10,875 nucleotides of DNA, from contig CATPAX010000273.1 in the NCBI GenBank assembly GCA_955652215.1, forward strand, positions 1-10,875. The letters are read 5' to 3'. Under the pieces are notes generated by a model. It was not told the DNA's origin and did not search any database. It saw nothing but the letters and a program-made list of their open reading frames with translations. Source of the stretch: an uncultured Solirubrobacteraceae bacterium. GTDB taxonomy: Bacteria; Actinomycetota; Thermoleophilia; Solirubrobacterales; Solirubrobacteraceae. Shown here in pieces: positions 1-7,953 of the stretch. Position 1 is the stretch's first letter. Each line of letters starts with the position of its first letter. A program made the translations under genes and the position numbers.

Positions 1-76
1 AGCCGTCGGCCGGCTGGTCTTGGTTCAGATCGGCTCGACGCCCACTATGGCCGTGGTCACGGTGCTCAAATCGCAG

Positions 77-3000
77 TTAGGCGTGCATGCCGGTTTGCGT
101 CCAGCGTTCGAACGCCTCGACCCACTCGGCCGGCCAAGCGCCGTCGCACGGCATGGTTCCAGCTTTGACTTGTTCCATGATGGCCTGTGCGTTCGTGCGG
201 ACGTCTTCGTGGGACCAGAGATCGAACGCGAACTTCATCGACTTGCGATCGCGCTCGCGGAAGAGCGGCTTGATGTGCTGGTCGAAGCTGACGGTTTGGT
301 CGGGGGCGGGAAGCTCGAAGTCATTTCCGGCTTGTCCGTCCGCAGTTTCGAGCGCGGAGACGCGCGATCCCGGTTTGGCGTCGCACGCCCACCACCATTT
401 CGGCATCGGCATCTGGGGCGGCGGCGTGGCTTCGGGCTGCGAGTTCTCGAGCGCGATGCGTGACCCCCATTCGATGTAGGACCGGAACGCAGCTTGGAAC
501 TCGGGGTCGGTCGGGAGGCCGGCGTCCTGCGCCGAGCGGTAGATCAGCTCGACCCAGCGTGCGCGCATCTCTTCGGTCAGCGCTTTGCCGAGGTGCTGGG
601 AGATCATACGTTGATACCCGCCGTAGCTCTGGCTGTAGAGCTTGGGTCCGCCGAATACTTCGCCGAGCCATCGCGCCACCCGCTGAGGATGGTCTGGGGC
701 CATCTTGGCGAACAGCGGCGCCAGCAGCGGATCTTCGGGGACATGCTTCTCGTAGAAGATGCGGGTCATCCGAGTCAAAGCGGGGAGACCGCCGCACCAC
801 TCGAACAGCGTCGGCTCGCGGTCCGGGTCAAGGACAGGGTCGTTGAACTCAACGTACCAGTGCATGCCGCTGCAGAACGGCTTGTTCTGCGAGTGTCCGC
901 AGCGGCATAGCGCGTAGTGCTCGAGCGACGAGCCCGCGGCACGCTTGACGGCGTGTCCGTGCCGGTCGGTCAGCGGTATCCCGCCGGTGATCCGGTACGG
1001 GCCGTCCTTGCTGACTTCGATCATTGGTTCCCGGACGTTCTCCCAATCGACTTGGGTTCGAGCTTCGGCTCCGTCGAGCGCGTAGCTGAGCGCTCCCGAT
1101 GGACAGTCACGGACCGCGCGGATGATCTCGTCCATCCGGCCGCCGCTCGCCGTCACGAACGCGCCGTCGGTGTGAAACACGGTCGCCAGTCGATCGGTGC
1201 AGAGGCCTGAGTGCTGACAGATCCCGCGGTTGTCGAAGACTGTGAGCTGCACCCCGTCGTAGGCGTCGCGCTTGTCGGGCACGCGCTTGGGGTCCTTCTT
1301 GTCGGTGAAGCCGGAGCTCGCGCACCCCCCGTCGCACACCGGCTTGACCGCGGACTCGCCGCAGCGGCACAGCGCCATCTGAGGCAGGGTCCGTACCTCG
1401 TCTCCAAGCCAATCGCGAATGCATTCGGCGTTCGTCACCAGGTACGGACCGTCATGAGCGCAGCGGATCTCGCGCGGGCAGTCGGCCTGGAGCTCTCGGA
1501 GCGCCGAGAGCCGAGCATCGCGGCCGTTTGGCCCGTCGGCGGGTGAGAACCTGAGCGCCAAGTCCTGCAGAGCCGCGGTCGCCTCCATGAGCAGCGTCTG
1601 CTGTTCGGGCTCGCCGGTCCAGTGAGCCCTTGTCTTCGTGGCCATCTGGGCGAGCGCCCACAGTGCTTCGCCCAGTGCCTGGGGGTTGGTCCGCGGCGGC
1701 GCGGAGTCCTGGGTCTTGTTCGGACGCGCAGCTTTCGCGGAGGGGCGGAGCCGCTTGCCGCTCGCGGCTTCGGCGAGCGGCCGTAGGACGGATTCGACGA
1801 GCCGGCGTGCGGTCTCGCGGTCTCGGGCCTTCTCGACCGCGGCACTTGCGGAGGTGAAGAGGCTCACCAGCTGACCGGCGCCGTCGGGCGGTGCCGTGGA
1901 CGTTGACACCGCTCGGGCCAGCGATGCCGCCCGCTTGGAGAGCGCCTCTATGGCTTGATCGTCGACCTCAGCGGACGTGTGGGCCGGGGTGCGGAACCGG
2001 CTGGTTGCGCCCCAGTCGGCGAAGTGGGCCGCGAGCGAGTCGGCCACATCTCTCAGCGCGTCTTGTACGGGCGCCAGCTCGCTGGCGACGTGCTCTGACG
2101 CGATCGCCTGCACGAGTCCGCAGAAGTTCTCGGCTTCGCGGACGCGCTCCTCGAGCAGGGCCCAGGCCGCATCCCGGTGGGGCATGAGGTAGTCGTTCTC
2201 GTAGAACAGCTCGAAGCTCGGCCCCGCTGTCTTGCCCGGGTAGTCCGCTCCCACGGGCTGCGTGGTGATCAGGTTCCCGAGCGGCTTTAGCACTCGCAGC
2301 ATCAGACCGATCGTCGCGTCAGCGAGCGTCCCGAGCTGCGCGTCCGTCTCCTCGGTGTGAGCGAAGTAGCGCTCCATCATCTGCAGCAGGATCTCGTAGC
2401 TGACGTTGAACAGGTCGCCGCACCTGGACGTCACCCGCGCACTGATCCGCGGGACGGTTTCGTCGTGCTCGCACCGTCGAACGGTCGCGAACATCACCGG
2501 CCGGACCGGATCGAACTGGGGGTTGGCCGCGAGCATCTCGCGGTACTCGTCGAGGATCTGTACGAACTGGCCGAAATGGGCTTGCTGCCAGTGGCCTCGC
2601 GCGCCCTCTCCCTGCTCCAGGATCGTGTCCACTGCCTGTTGTGCGCTCGCGAGGTCGGTGACCGCGACGAGCTCGGGCCAGCGAAAGTGCGCAGTGCTCG
2701 CTTGGGCGCGCGGGGGCCCGACGAACAGGTTGCGCTCGCCGAACTTCTCAGCCAGGTGAGCGAGACCTTGCTCGATCGAGCGGTACAGGTGACCGACGGT
2801 CGCGAAGTCCTGAGGCTGAGGGACGATGTCGCGCTCCGCCATCAGCGGCACCGCTTCGTGAACGGGCGCGTCGATGCCCTCAGCGCCTTCAAGCGCCATA
2901 CCCTCAGGACGCTCCAGAAACATGAAATGCCTCAGTGCCTGCTCTCCGAACGGCACCAGCGTGAGGTTCACTCCCGCCGGATAGTGATGCGCGGGGGCAG

Positions 3001-3370
3001 GAAGGTTCGGCCGTCCGAAATGTGGAGCGGCGCCGATCGCGGACAGCAGGTTGTGCACCAGCGCGAGGTGGAGCATCTCCTCGCTCGCGACGTGCGATAT
3101 GCCGCGCCGCCAGCGATCGACCGCTGCAAGTTCAGCATTGGTCAACCCCTCGTCCTCGCGCTGCTTCAGCGAGAAGGCTGCGAACAGGTACTGGCACATG
3201 ATTCCGTGCTCGAGTTCGGCCGCCTCGCACAGCATGTAGATGAGCGCCTCGCGGTGCTCGATCACAAACGGCGCCTCCGGCGCGGCCTTCCCACCACGAG
3301 CAGCGAGTACCTCTGCGAGCCGCCCGCGACCGGCGGATGGTGGCGAGTCGCTGGCGTGCGTTGGCGTCAT
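77..3370 (-). CDS. Multidomain ferritin-like / CDGSH / truncated-haemoglobin fusion protein
   Basis: The 1097-residue protein reads as a chain of redox modules. Residues 35-280 match the VioB/RebD-type ferritin-like family, with candidate metal ligands in AELEH (51-55) and SEEMLH (96-101); helical sequence continues to about 460. A low-complexity linker follows (about 535-562). The first CDGSH domain has C668, C670 and C679, with Cys683 where His is usual. Residues 704-765 resemble the divergent 4Fe-4S (Fer4_19) domain, with C718, C724 and DCPSGAL at 755-761. The second CDGSH domain has C822, C824, C833 and H837. Residues 852-975 resemble a group II truncated haemoglobin, with likely proximal His926 and Trp939. 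A conserved tail of unknown role (1027-1095) ends the protein. No signal peptide is seen, so it is probably cytosolic. The ATG at 3370 follows GGAGGAG. It is last in the operon, 30 bases after the PfpI gene. A role in iron, oxygen or NO redox chemistry is inferred; the substrate is unknown. Confidence 0.88.
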   Translation of the reverse strand: MTPTHASDSPPSAGRGRLAEVLAARGGKAAPEAPFVIEHREALIYMLCEAAELEHGIMCQYLFAAFSLKQREDEGLTNAELAAVDRWRRGISHVASEEMLHLALVHNLLSAIGAAPHFGRPNLPAPAHHYPAGVNLTLVPFGEQALRHFMFLERPEGMALEGAEGIDAPVHEAVPLMAERDIVPQPQDFATVGHLYRSIEQGLAHLAEKFGERNLFVGPPRAQASTAHFRWPELVAVTDLASAQQAVDTILEQGEGARGHWQQAHFGQFVQILDEYREMLAANPQFDPVRPVMFATVRRCEHDETVPRISARVTSRCGDLFNVSYEILLQMMERYFAHTEETDAQLGTLADATIGLMLRVLKPLGNLITTQPVGADYPGKTAGPSFELFYENDYLMPHRDAAWALLEERVREAENFCGLVQAIASEHVASELAPVQDALRDVADSLAAHFADWGATSRFRTPAHTSAEVDDQAIEALSKRAASLARAVSTSTAPPDGAGQLVSLFTSASAAVEKARDRETARRLVESVLRPLAEAASGKRLRPSAKAARPNKTQDSAPPRTNPQALGEALWALAQMATKTRAHWTGEPEQQTLLMEATAALQDLALRFSPADGPNGRDARLSALRELQADCPREIRCAHDGPYLVTNAECIRDWLGDEVRTLPQMALCRCGESAVKPVCDGGCASSGFTDKKDPKRVPDKRDAYDGVQLTVFDNRGICQHSGLCTDRLATVFHTDGAFVTASGGRMDEIIRAVRDCPSGALSYALDGAEARTQVDWENVREPMIEVSKDGPYRITGGIPLTDRHGHAVKRAAGSSLEHYALCRCGHSQNKPFCSGMHWYVEFNDPVLDPDREPTLFEWCGGLPALTRMTRIFYEKHVPEDPLLAPLFAKMAPDHPQRVARWLGEVFGGPKLYSQSYGGYQRMISQHLGKALTEEMRARWVELIYRSAQDAGLPTDPEFQAAFRSYIEWGSRIALENSQPEATPPPQMPMPKWWWACDAKPGSRVSALETADGQAGNDFELPAPDQTVSFDQHIKPLFRERDRKSMKFAFDLWSHEDVRTNAQAIMEQVKAGTMPCDGAWPAEWVEAFERWTQTGMHA

Positions 3371-3400
3371 GACTCCTCCGAAGGTTCGGCGCGCACTTTC

Positions 3401-4174
3401 TCAGACACCCATGGCTTCGATCAAGACCTGCGCGACCTTCCTGCCTGAGTACTGCTGTTGCCCGGTGATCAGCCTGCCGTCGCGGACGACGAACGCCTTG
3501 AACAGACCGCCCTGGACGTAGTTGGCGCCGCGCTCCTTGAGCGTGTCCTCGACCCGGAAGGGCATCACCTTCTGCCCGACGAAGCCGTCGCTGTAGTCCT
3601 CCTCGGCGTTCGAGAACCCGGTCACGGTCTTCCCGCTAACGAGGTATGAGCCGTCGGAGAGCTTCAGGTCAACCAGCGCGGCGGTTCCATGGCAGTAGAT
3701 GCAGGCCGGCCGCTCTGACTCGTAGAACCGGCGCAGCGCGTCGTGGAGTTGCTCGTTGTCGCGAAAGCTGAACATCGGCGCCAGCCCGCCGGCGACCATG
3801 ATCGCGTCGTACTCCTCCAAGTCGAGATCGACCAACTTGGGCGTGTCCTCGAGCAACGCCATCAGCTCGGGCGTGTTGACGAAACCCATCGTGACGAGGT
3901 CCTCAGAGGACCACTTCGACGCGTCACGCGGATCGCTCAGCGCATCCATTTGCACCTTGCCGCCAGCCGGGCTCGCGATCGTCACCTCGACGCCACGCTC
4001 GGTCAGCTCGTAGTACGGGTGGGTGAGCTCGGCGCCCCAGAACCCGACCGGCCACCCAACCGTGGTAGCGGTCGCGGGGTTAGCGACGACAATCAGCACT
4101 TTCTTGGGCTTGGACCGAACGGCGTCCACGCGCATGTGGTGATTGGCGACGATCTGTTGGTTAGTCGCGGTCAT
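3401..4174 (-). CDS. DJ-1/PfpI family protein, Hsp31/glyoxalase III-like
   Basis: This 257-residue protein belongs to the DJ-1/ThiJ/PfpI (type 1 glutamine amidotransferase-like) superfamily. The nucleophile elbow is at CIYCHGTAAL, with Cys161 followed by His162. Glu49 in GFWGAELTHPYYEL is placed like the acidic partner of Hsp31-type members. The segment TVTGFSNAEED (183-193) and the C-terminal GRLITGQQQYSG are also typical of the Hsp31/glyoxalase III branch, whose members act as glyoxalases, deglycases or chaperones. Which of these applies cannot be told here. The same frame is open upstream to 4393, but the extra 73 residues are arginine-rich shadow of the preceding gene. The ATG at 4174 follows AAGGGGAAG and lies 14 bases after the stop of the NpdG-like gene, so the two are almost certainly co-transcribed. 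Confidence 0.9.
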   Translation of the reverse strand: MTATNQQIVANHHMRVDAVRSKPKKVLIVVANPATATTVGWPVGFWGAELTHPYYELTERGVEVTIASPAGGKVQMDALSDPRDASKWSSEDLVTMGFVNTPELMALLEDTPKLVDLDLEEYDAIMVAGGLAPMFSFRDNEQLHDALRRFYESERPACIYCHGTAALVDLKLSDGSYLVSGKTVTGFSNAEEDYSDGFVGQKVMPFRVEDTLKERGANYVQGGLFKAFVVRDGRLITGQQQYSGRKVAQVLIEAMGV

Positions 4175-4188
4175 TGGCTTCCCCTTGT

Positions 4189-4827
4189 CTAGGTGTGAAC
4201 ATCTGAGGTCGTGCGCTCCAATAGGCGAAGTCCGACGTCGCGGGGAACTCCGGCATAGGCGAGGCTGACGGCGAGCATCATCGCCGGCTCCACCAGCCGC
4301 GCGGCCTCGAGCGCCCCGGCGTCGACGGGGTGTGCGCCGAGGTCGCACACGAGGCGTTCGACGATCCTCTTGGCCGCAGCGTCGTCGCCGCACACGAAAA
4401 CAGTGGGCGCAAGCCCGCCGTCGTAGCTGAGCTGCTGCGAAGCGATCGCCTCTGCAAACGGGGGCAGGGCGGCAACGACCCGCGCGCCCGGCGCCCGGCG
4501 CGCGACCTCCTCGGCGGCCGAGTTGTCAAAGCCGACCACGAGGCCCGTGTAGTCGGGCTTCAACGCGTTCACACAGGACCAAAGCACCCGACCCCTCAGC
4601 AGTGCCGCTTCCGCGAGAGCCGCATCGATCGCCGCAAACGGAACAGCGAGGATCACGACGTCGCCGAACGCCGCCGTCTCCGCGTTCGAACCCACTCGCG
4701 CGTGCTGACGCACAGCCGCGTCCTGGGCCGAAGCGCCGCCGCCGAACATGATCGTGTGACCCCGCTCTGCGAGGCGTCCACCGAGAGCCGTGCCAAGACT
4801 GCCCGCGCCAATGATCCCCAGGTTCAC
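4189..4827 (-). CDS. NpdG-like NAD(P)-binding oxidoreductase (F420-dependent NADP reductase family)
   Basis: This 212-residue protein has an N-terminal Rossmann fold with GAGSLG at residues 7-12, then AVPFAAIDAAL and VLWSCVNALKP. It ends with SAAEEVARRAPGARVVAALPPFAEAI and a C-terminal helical part. This is the layout of the F420H2:NADP oxidoreductase / NADP oxidoreductase-coenzyme F420 family (COG2085). Members move hydride between F420 and NADP, although many homologues have no proven F420 dependence. The frame is open upstream to 5340, but that stretch lies under the divergent LysR gene. The only sensible start is the GTG at 4827 directly before NLGIIGAG, with a modest GGGAG ten bases upstream. 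It is the first gene of the operon with the PfpI and ferritin/CDGSH genes. The sequence does not prove F420 specificity. Confidence 0.85.
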   Translation of the reverse strand: MNLGIIGAGSLGTALGGRLAERGHTIMFGGGASAQDAAVRQHARVGSNAETAAFGDVVILAVPFAAIDAALAEAALLRGRVLWSCVNALKPDYTGLVVGFDNSAAEEVARRAPGARVVAALPPFAEAIASQQLSYDGGLAPTVFVCGDDAAAKRIVERLVCDLGAHPVDAGALEAARLVEPAMMLAVSLAYAGVPRDVGLRLLERTTSDVHT

Positions 4828-4986
4828 GACCGGCTGACTCCCACGCTCGTAGTCCGCATGCGCAACAGCGTGAACTGGGGCGGCACTCAAAGCAACACGA
4901 ATCGGATCTCGCTCTACATCCTTTGCGTATAGAGACGCGGGGCGGGCTTGTTCACAGGACGTCCGGTAAGTAGCGTCACACCCGGA
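4828..4986. promoter_or_regulatory. Divergent LysR / NpdG-operon intergenic region
   Basis: This 159-base gap separates divergent genes, the classic position for a LysR operator. CTCTA (4912-4916) and TAGAG (4930-4934) form a perfect 5-base inverted repeat with a 13-base spacer, of the size LysR-type proteins often use. TATAGA (4928-4933) could be a -10 box for the LysR gene, but no good -35 box is visible. GGACGTCC (4957-4964) is a short palindrome. The region is less GC-rich than its surroundings. Assignment of operator and promoters is inference. Confidence 0.45.
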
Positions 4987-5898
4987 ATGCTCGAGCTTCG
5001 TCATCTTCGGTACTTCGTGGCGGTCGCTGAGGAGCTCAACTTCAGCCGAGCCGCCGAACGGCTGCACATGGCCCAACCGCCGCTCAGCGCCGCGATCCGT
5101 CAGCTCGAGCAGGACCTCGGAACGGAGCTGCTGCTGAGGACCACGCGTGAGGTGCGTCTTACCGACGCCGGCCGCAACTTTCTCGAAGGTGCCCACCGGA
5201 CGCTCGCTGAGCTCGACCGCGCGCGGATCGGCGCGCAACGCGCGGCTGCCGGCGAGGTCGGACAGCTGCGAGTCGCGTTCAGCTGGAGCGCACGGTTCGA
5301 GACGCTCCCGGCAATCGGGCGCTCGTTCCGGTCGAGTCACCCCGACGTGTCGCTGCTGACCGAAGAGATGTGGAACGCGCGGATGCTCCCGGCGTTGCGT
5401 TCAGGTGCGATTGACGTGGCGGTCGCGCTGTGCCCAGAGGTCGCCGGCGAGTTCTCCTACCAGCCGCTCCGCAGCGAGCCCGTGATCGCACTCCTCGCCC
5501 AGACGCACCCGCTCGCCGGTCGCCAGACGCTCGATCTGCGCGACCTCGCCCAGGAGCGTTTTCTGTTCTTCCCGAGGGAACTGGCACCGCGTCTGTACGA
5601 CGTCATGGTCGGTCTTTGCCGCCATGCAGGCTTTGAGCCCGTCGCAACCGGCGAGTCGTTTCACAGCGGCTGGGAGCTCCAGATCCTCTCCGAAGTGGAC
5701 GTGGTGGCCCTCGTGCCGGCGTCCGTTGCACGCGAGCTGCCCAACGGAATCGCCGCGGTTCCGGTTGCTGATCCACCAGCCCAGCTCGAGACGGCGATCG
5801 TCTGGCGAAAGGACGACCCGTCGCCAACAGTCGCTGCCTTCCGCGCAGCGGCGCAGGCCGTGTTTCAGAGCGCGCCGGCCCAAACAGACTCGCTCTAA
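4987..5898 (+). CDS. LysR family transcriptional regulator
   Basis: This 303-residue protein has the standard LysR length and layout. The N-terminal winged helix-turn-helix (1-60) reads LRHLRYFVAVAEELNFSRAA, then LHMAQPPLSAAIRQLEQDLG and LLLRTTREVRLTDAG. A linker helix leads to a two-lobed type 2 periplasmic-binding-like effector domain (about 90-295). The ligand is unknown. The frame opens at a TTG at 4948, but the ATG at 4987 begins the family-typical MLELRHLRYF and is preferred, although its ribosome-binding site is weak. Divergent placement to the NpdG-PfpI-ferritin operon suggests that it controls that operon and itself, as is usual in the family. A hairpin lies 10 bases past the stop. 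Confidence 0.93.
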   Translation: MLELRHLRYFVAVAEELNFSRAAERLHMAQPPLSAAIRQLEQDLGTELLLRTTREVRLTDAGRNFLEGAHRTLAELDRARIGAQRAAAGEVGQLRVAFSWSARFETLPAIGRSFRSSHPDVSLLTEEMWNARMLPALRSGAIDVAVALCPEVAGEFSYQPLRSEPVIALLAQTHPLAGRQTLDLRDLAQERFLFFPRELAPRLYDVMVGLCRHAGFEPVATGESFHSGWELQILSEVDVVALVPASVARELPNGIAAVPVADPPAQLETAIVWRKDDPSPTVAAFRAAAQAVFQSAPAQTDSL

Positions 5899-5908
5899 TC
5901 GGAGACCC

Positions 5909-5926
5909 GTCGCGTAGTTGCGCGAC
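5909..5926 (+). terminator. Hairpin after the LysR gene
   Basis: GTCGCG and CGCGAC form a perfect 6-base stem around the loop TAGTTG, starting 10 bases after the LysR stop. There is no T-run after it, as is common for actinobacterial terminators. The rest of the gap to 6148 shows no convincing gene on either strand. Confidence 0.4.
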
Positions 5927-6101
5927 TGCAGCGGCGCGCGTCCACAGACGCCGCCAGCGTCGTGTTCGCGGGGTCTGACGTCGCTACCGGTCGAACGGCT
6001 GCCATCCGCGCGGAACAGGTCGGCGGGGGCCCGAGGGTGCATTTCCTAAAGATCGTCGAAAGCAGGGTTCGCTTCTGGCTGTTGTCGGCGAGCGACGCCG
6101 G

Positions 6102-6118
6102 GGCGGATCGTGTCCGCC
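6102..6118 (-). terminator. Hairpin after the DUF2182 gene
   Basis: GGCGGA and TCCGCC form a perfect 6-base stem around a 5-base loop, about 30 bases beyond the DUF2182 stop on the minus strand. It faces the LysR-side hairpin across a convergent gap. There is no T-run, so the terminator call rests on position and stem strength. Confidence 0.4.
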
Positions 6119-6148
6119 TAAGCGGTTGGCCTCCCCGTTCGACGCCGC

Positions 6149-7003
6149 CTATGGCATCCCCTTGATCGCATGCATCGCGCTCTGCGAGTCGGGGACGATG
6201 AGCGCTGGGACATCGTGCGGGACGGTGAGCATCGCGAGTGCGAGTGCGATCAGGAGAGCGGCGGCCGCGATGGTCGCGGCGCGTGGCCGGGTGCTGAGCT
6301 TCTCGAGCGCGACGAGCGTTGCGACGAGCGCCATCCAGATTAGGCTCATCACCCCGAGCGCGAACAGCGCGGCCATCAACGCCCACGTGCACCCCAGGCA
6401 CCAGCCACCACTGCGCACCCCCATCGCGAACGCCCCGGACCGGCCGTCGCGCCAGGTGGCGCGCAGGAACCGCTGCGGACTTCTGCACCAACGCAGACAC
6501 GCCTCCTTGGCCGCCGTCAGCTCATATAACGCGGCTGTTATCAACACGCCTGCCGCCATCCACCGGCCGCCGGTCTGCCATCTCAACCCAGTCAGGAGGT
6601 TCTGCCCGAGCGCAAACAGCCCGTAAGCTAGGACGCCGGTGGCGCTCCAGACGACTAGGTAGCCACCGGCGAAGAGCAGCCATCGGCTGGGCTCCCGTCT
6701 GCGGGTCAGCGTCGCATAGATCGCTGCCGTCGGCGCGAGCGAGGGCAGCATCATCGCCGCCATCATCACCGTCCATAGGCCCGCAAACCATCCCAGGGCG
6801 CCGAGGCTCGTGCCCGGGCCGGCGTCCATCCCGGCCATCCGAACAACTGTCGCCCACCAGGCGATGCCCGCGAAGGAGAGCAGCACCAACACGACCCCGA
6901 GCCGCGAGCGCACGGCCGCAAACGCCGCCGCGAGCTCGCCCGGGTCTGAGCGCAGGCTATCAGCGACTAGGTCGGTCGTCAGCAGGTCGGCTCCCGCGGT
7001 CAT
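6149..7003 (-). CDS. DUF2182 integral membrane protein
   Basis: This 284-residue polytopic membrane protein carries the marks of DUF2182 (predicted metal-binding integral membrane proteins). It has WTVMMAAMMLPSLAPTAA (77-94), KEACLRWCRSP (166-176) with C169 and C173, and GGWCLGCTWALM (199-210) with C202 and C205. Hydrophobic segments lie near 35-55, 70-97, 108-133, 147-162, 198-235 and 240-262, with an N-terminal soluble stretch of about 34 residues. The biochemical role of the family is not established. The paired cysteines and methionines make metal handling plausible. Its ATG at 7003 overlaps the stop of the DUF899 gene as ATGA, so the two are translationally coupled. DUF2182 genes often sit beside DUF1326 genes, but no DUF1326 gene is seen here. 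Confidence 0.9.
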   Translation of the reverse strand: MTAGADLLTTDLVADSLRSDPGELAAAFAAVRSRLGVVLVLLSFAGIAWWATVVRMAGMDAGPGTSLGALGWFAGLWTVMMAAMMLPSLAPTAAIYATLTRRREPSRWLLFAGGYLVVWSATGVLAYGLFALGQNLLTGLRWQTGGRWMAAGVLITAALYELTAAKEACLRWCRSPQRFLRATWRDGRSGAFAMGVRSGGWCLGCTWALMAALFALGVMSLIWMALVATLVALEKLSTRPRAATIAAAALLIALALAMLTVPHDVPALIVPDSQSAMHAIKGMP

Positions 7004-7758
7004 CGCGGAGGCGCCGCAGCGGATTCGTACTCGTCGTGGCGGCGAATCCAGACGAAGGGCAGCGGCAGCTTGTCCTCGTCGCGTCCGCTTGGGGCGCGAT
7101 CAAGCAGCTGGTTGGCGGTGTTGAACGCGTCGAGGCCGCGCGCGTAGCACGAGTACGTGTGGTAGACGACTCCGTCGTGGAGAGCGAACGCTGAGAGGCC
7201 GGGGTTTTCGGCGCCGAACGGCTTCTTCGTGAAGTTGTACGTGGCCTCATCCGCGCGGTTGCTGGTCGGCCGCTCCATCTCTGGCTGTGAGTTGCCGGCG
7301 TCCAGACCGCGGACCGAGACGCCGAAGTCGTAGTTGAAGTCGCTTCTCCCCGAGGAGGCCCAGGGGAACCTCCAGCCCATGCGGCGCTTGTATGCGTCCA
7401 GCTGCGCGACCGGCGCGCGGGAGGCGCACACCATTGTGACGTCGCGGTGCTTGAGGTGGACAATCGCGCCGTTGAAGCTGTCGGCCCAGTAGGAGCAGAG
7501 CGGACAGCCTTCCGTCCACCTCGGACCGAACATGAAGTGGTAGACGAGCAGCTGTGAGCGTCCGTCGAACAGCTCCCGCAGAGTCTTCTGTCCATCGTCG
7601 GTGTCGAAGGTGTACTCCTTCTCGACCGGGACCCACGGCAGCTCTCGTCGGCGCCGGGCCAGCTCGTCGCCGTGGCGGGTCAGTTCCTTCTCCGCTTCCA
7701 GCAGCGCTAGTCGAGCGGCAAAGTGCTCTTCCCGAGTCCCGACTTTATGCATGGTCAT
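7000..7758 (-). CDS. DUF899 family thioredoxin-like protein
   Basis: This 252-residue protein matches the DUF899 family, predicted thioredoxin-fold proteins. Signature stretches are LPWVPVEKEYTFD (40-52), LLVYHFMFGPRWTEGCPLCSYWAD (70-93), VCASRAPVAQLDAYKRRMGWRFPWASS, and the C-terminal LPLPFVWIRRHDEY. The C85-P-L-C88 motif sits where a thioredoxin-type active site would be, so a dithiol or peroxide-linked role is plausible but unproven. The chosen ATG at 7758 follows a perfect AGGAGG at 7765-7770 with a 6-base spacer; a second ATG two codons later is a less likely start. It is first in the operon with DUF2182. An ECF-type promoter candidate lies upstream at 7814-7840. Confidence 0.92.
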   Translation of the reverse strand: MTMHKVGTREEHFAARLALLEAEKELTRHGDELARRRRELPWVPVEKEYTFDTDDGQKTLRELFDGRSQLLVYHFMFGPRWTEGCPLCSYWADSFNGAIVHLKHRDVTMVCASRAPVAQLDAYKRRMGWRFPWASSGRSDFNYDFGVSVRGLDAGNSQPEMERPTSNRADEATYNFTKKPFGAENPGLSAFALHDGVVYHTYSCYARGLDAFNTANQLLDRAPSGRDEDKLPLPFVWIRRHDEYESAAAPPR

Positions 7759-7813
7759 TCGAAGCCTCCTGCTGATGATTGTGGCCGGTTCGCATCGCCG
7801 GCTCTACCTCGAA

Positions 7814-7840
7814 GACGAACGGCAACAAGCCAAAAGGACA
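7814..7840 (-). promoter_or_regulatory. ECF-type promoter candidate for the DUF899-DUF2182 operon
   Basis: On the minus strand this reads TGTCCT, 17 bases, CGTC, then TT. The 11 bases CCGTTCGTCTT around the second box are identical to those of the YCII-ECF42 promoter candidate (8230-8240). TGTC/CGTC boxes are typical of ECF41/ECF42-type promoters. Transcription would start near 7807, giving a leader of roughly 50 bases that contains the AGGAGG site. Confidence 0.6.
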
Positions 7841-7953
7841 ATTGAGGGTCAGGTTTCCGCCTGCGAAGGGCGCCGGGCTCCGGGTCGCGGCCGACTCCGT
7901 AGTGACCTGCGCGCACATTTCGATGAGCGCCAGCGAGGTCGTAAGCACGTCCG

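Noticed and set aside
11..28. Short similarity between the window start and 10229-10248 (both contain GGCTGG and TCTTGGTT)
   Set aside because: Only a few short blocks match, with gaps. There is no extended repeat, and no gene context is shared.
51..62. CCGTG/CACGG as a terminator for the ferritin/CDGSH gene
   Set aside because: A 2-base loop is sterically unlikely and no other stem is evident in the 76 bases to the window edge.
2357..3448. A 363-codon plus-strand open frame
   Set aside because: It lies wholly antisense to the ferritin-like domain coding region and shows no family features. It is a by-product of high GC content, as is the plus-strand frame at 20-463.
4957..4964. Palindrome GGACGTCC
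   Set aside because: Eight bases is expected by chance at this GC content. It is noted only as part of the LysR intergenic region.
5895..6500. Minus-strand 201-codon frame between LysR and DUF2182
   Set aside because: Most of it is a shadow of the DUF2182 gene. The remainder (5899-6148) has no recognisable family features and contains the two terminator-like hairpins.
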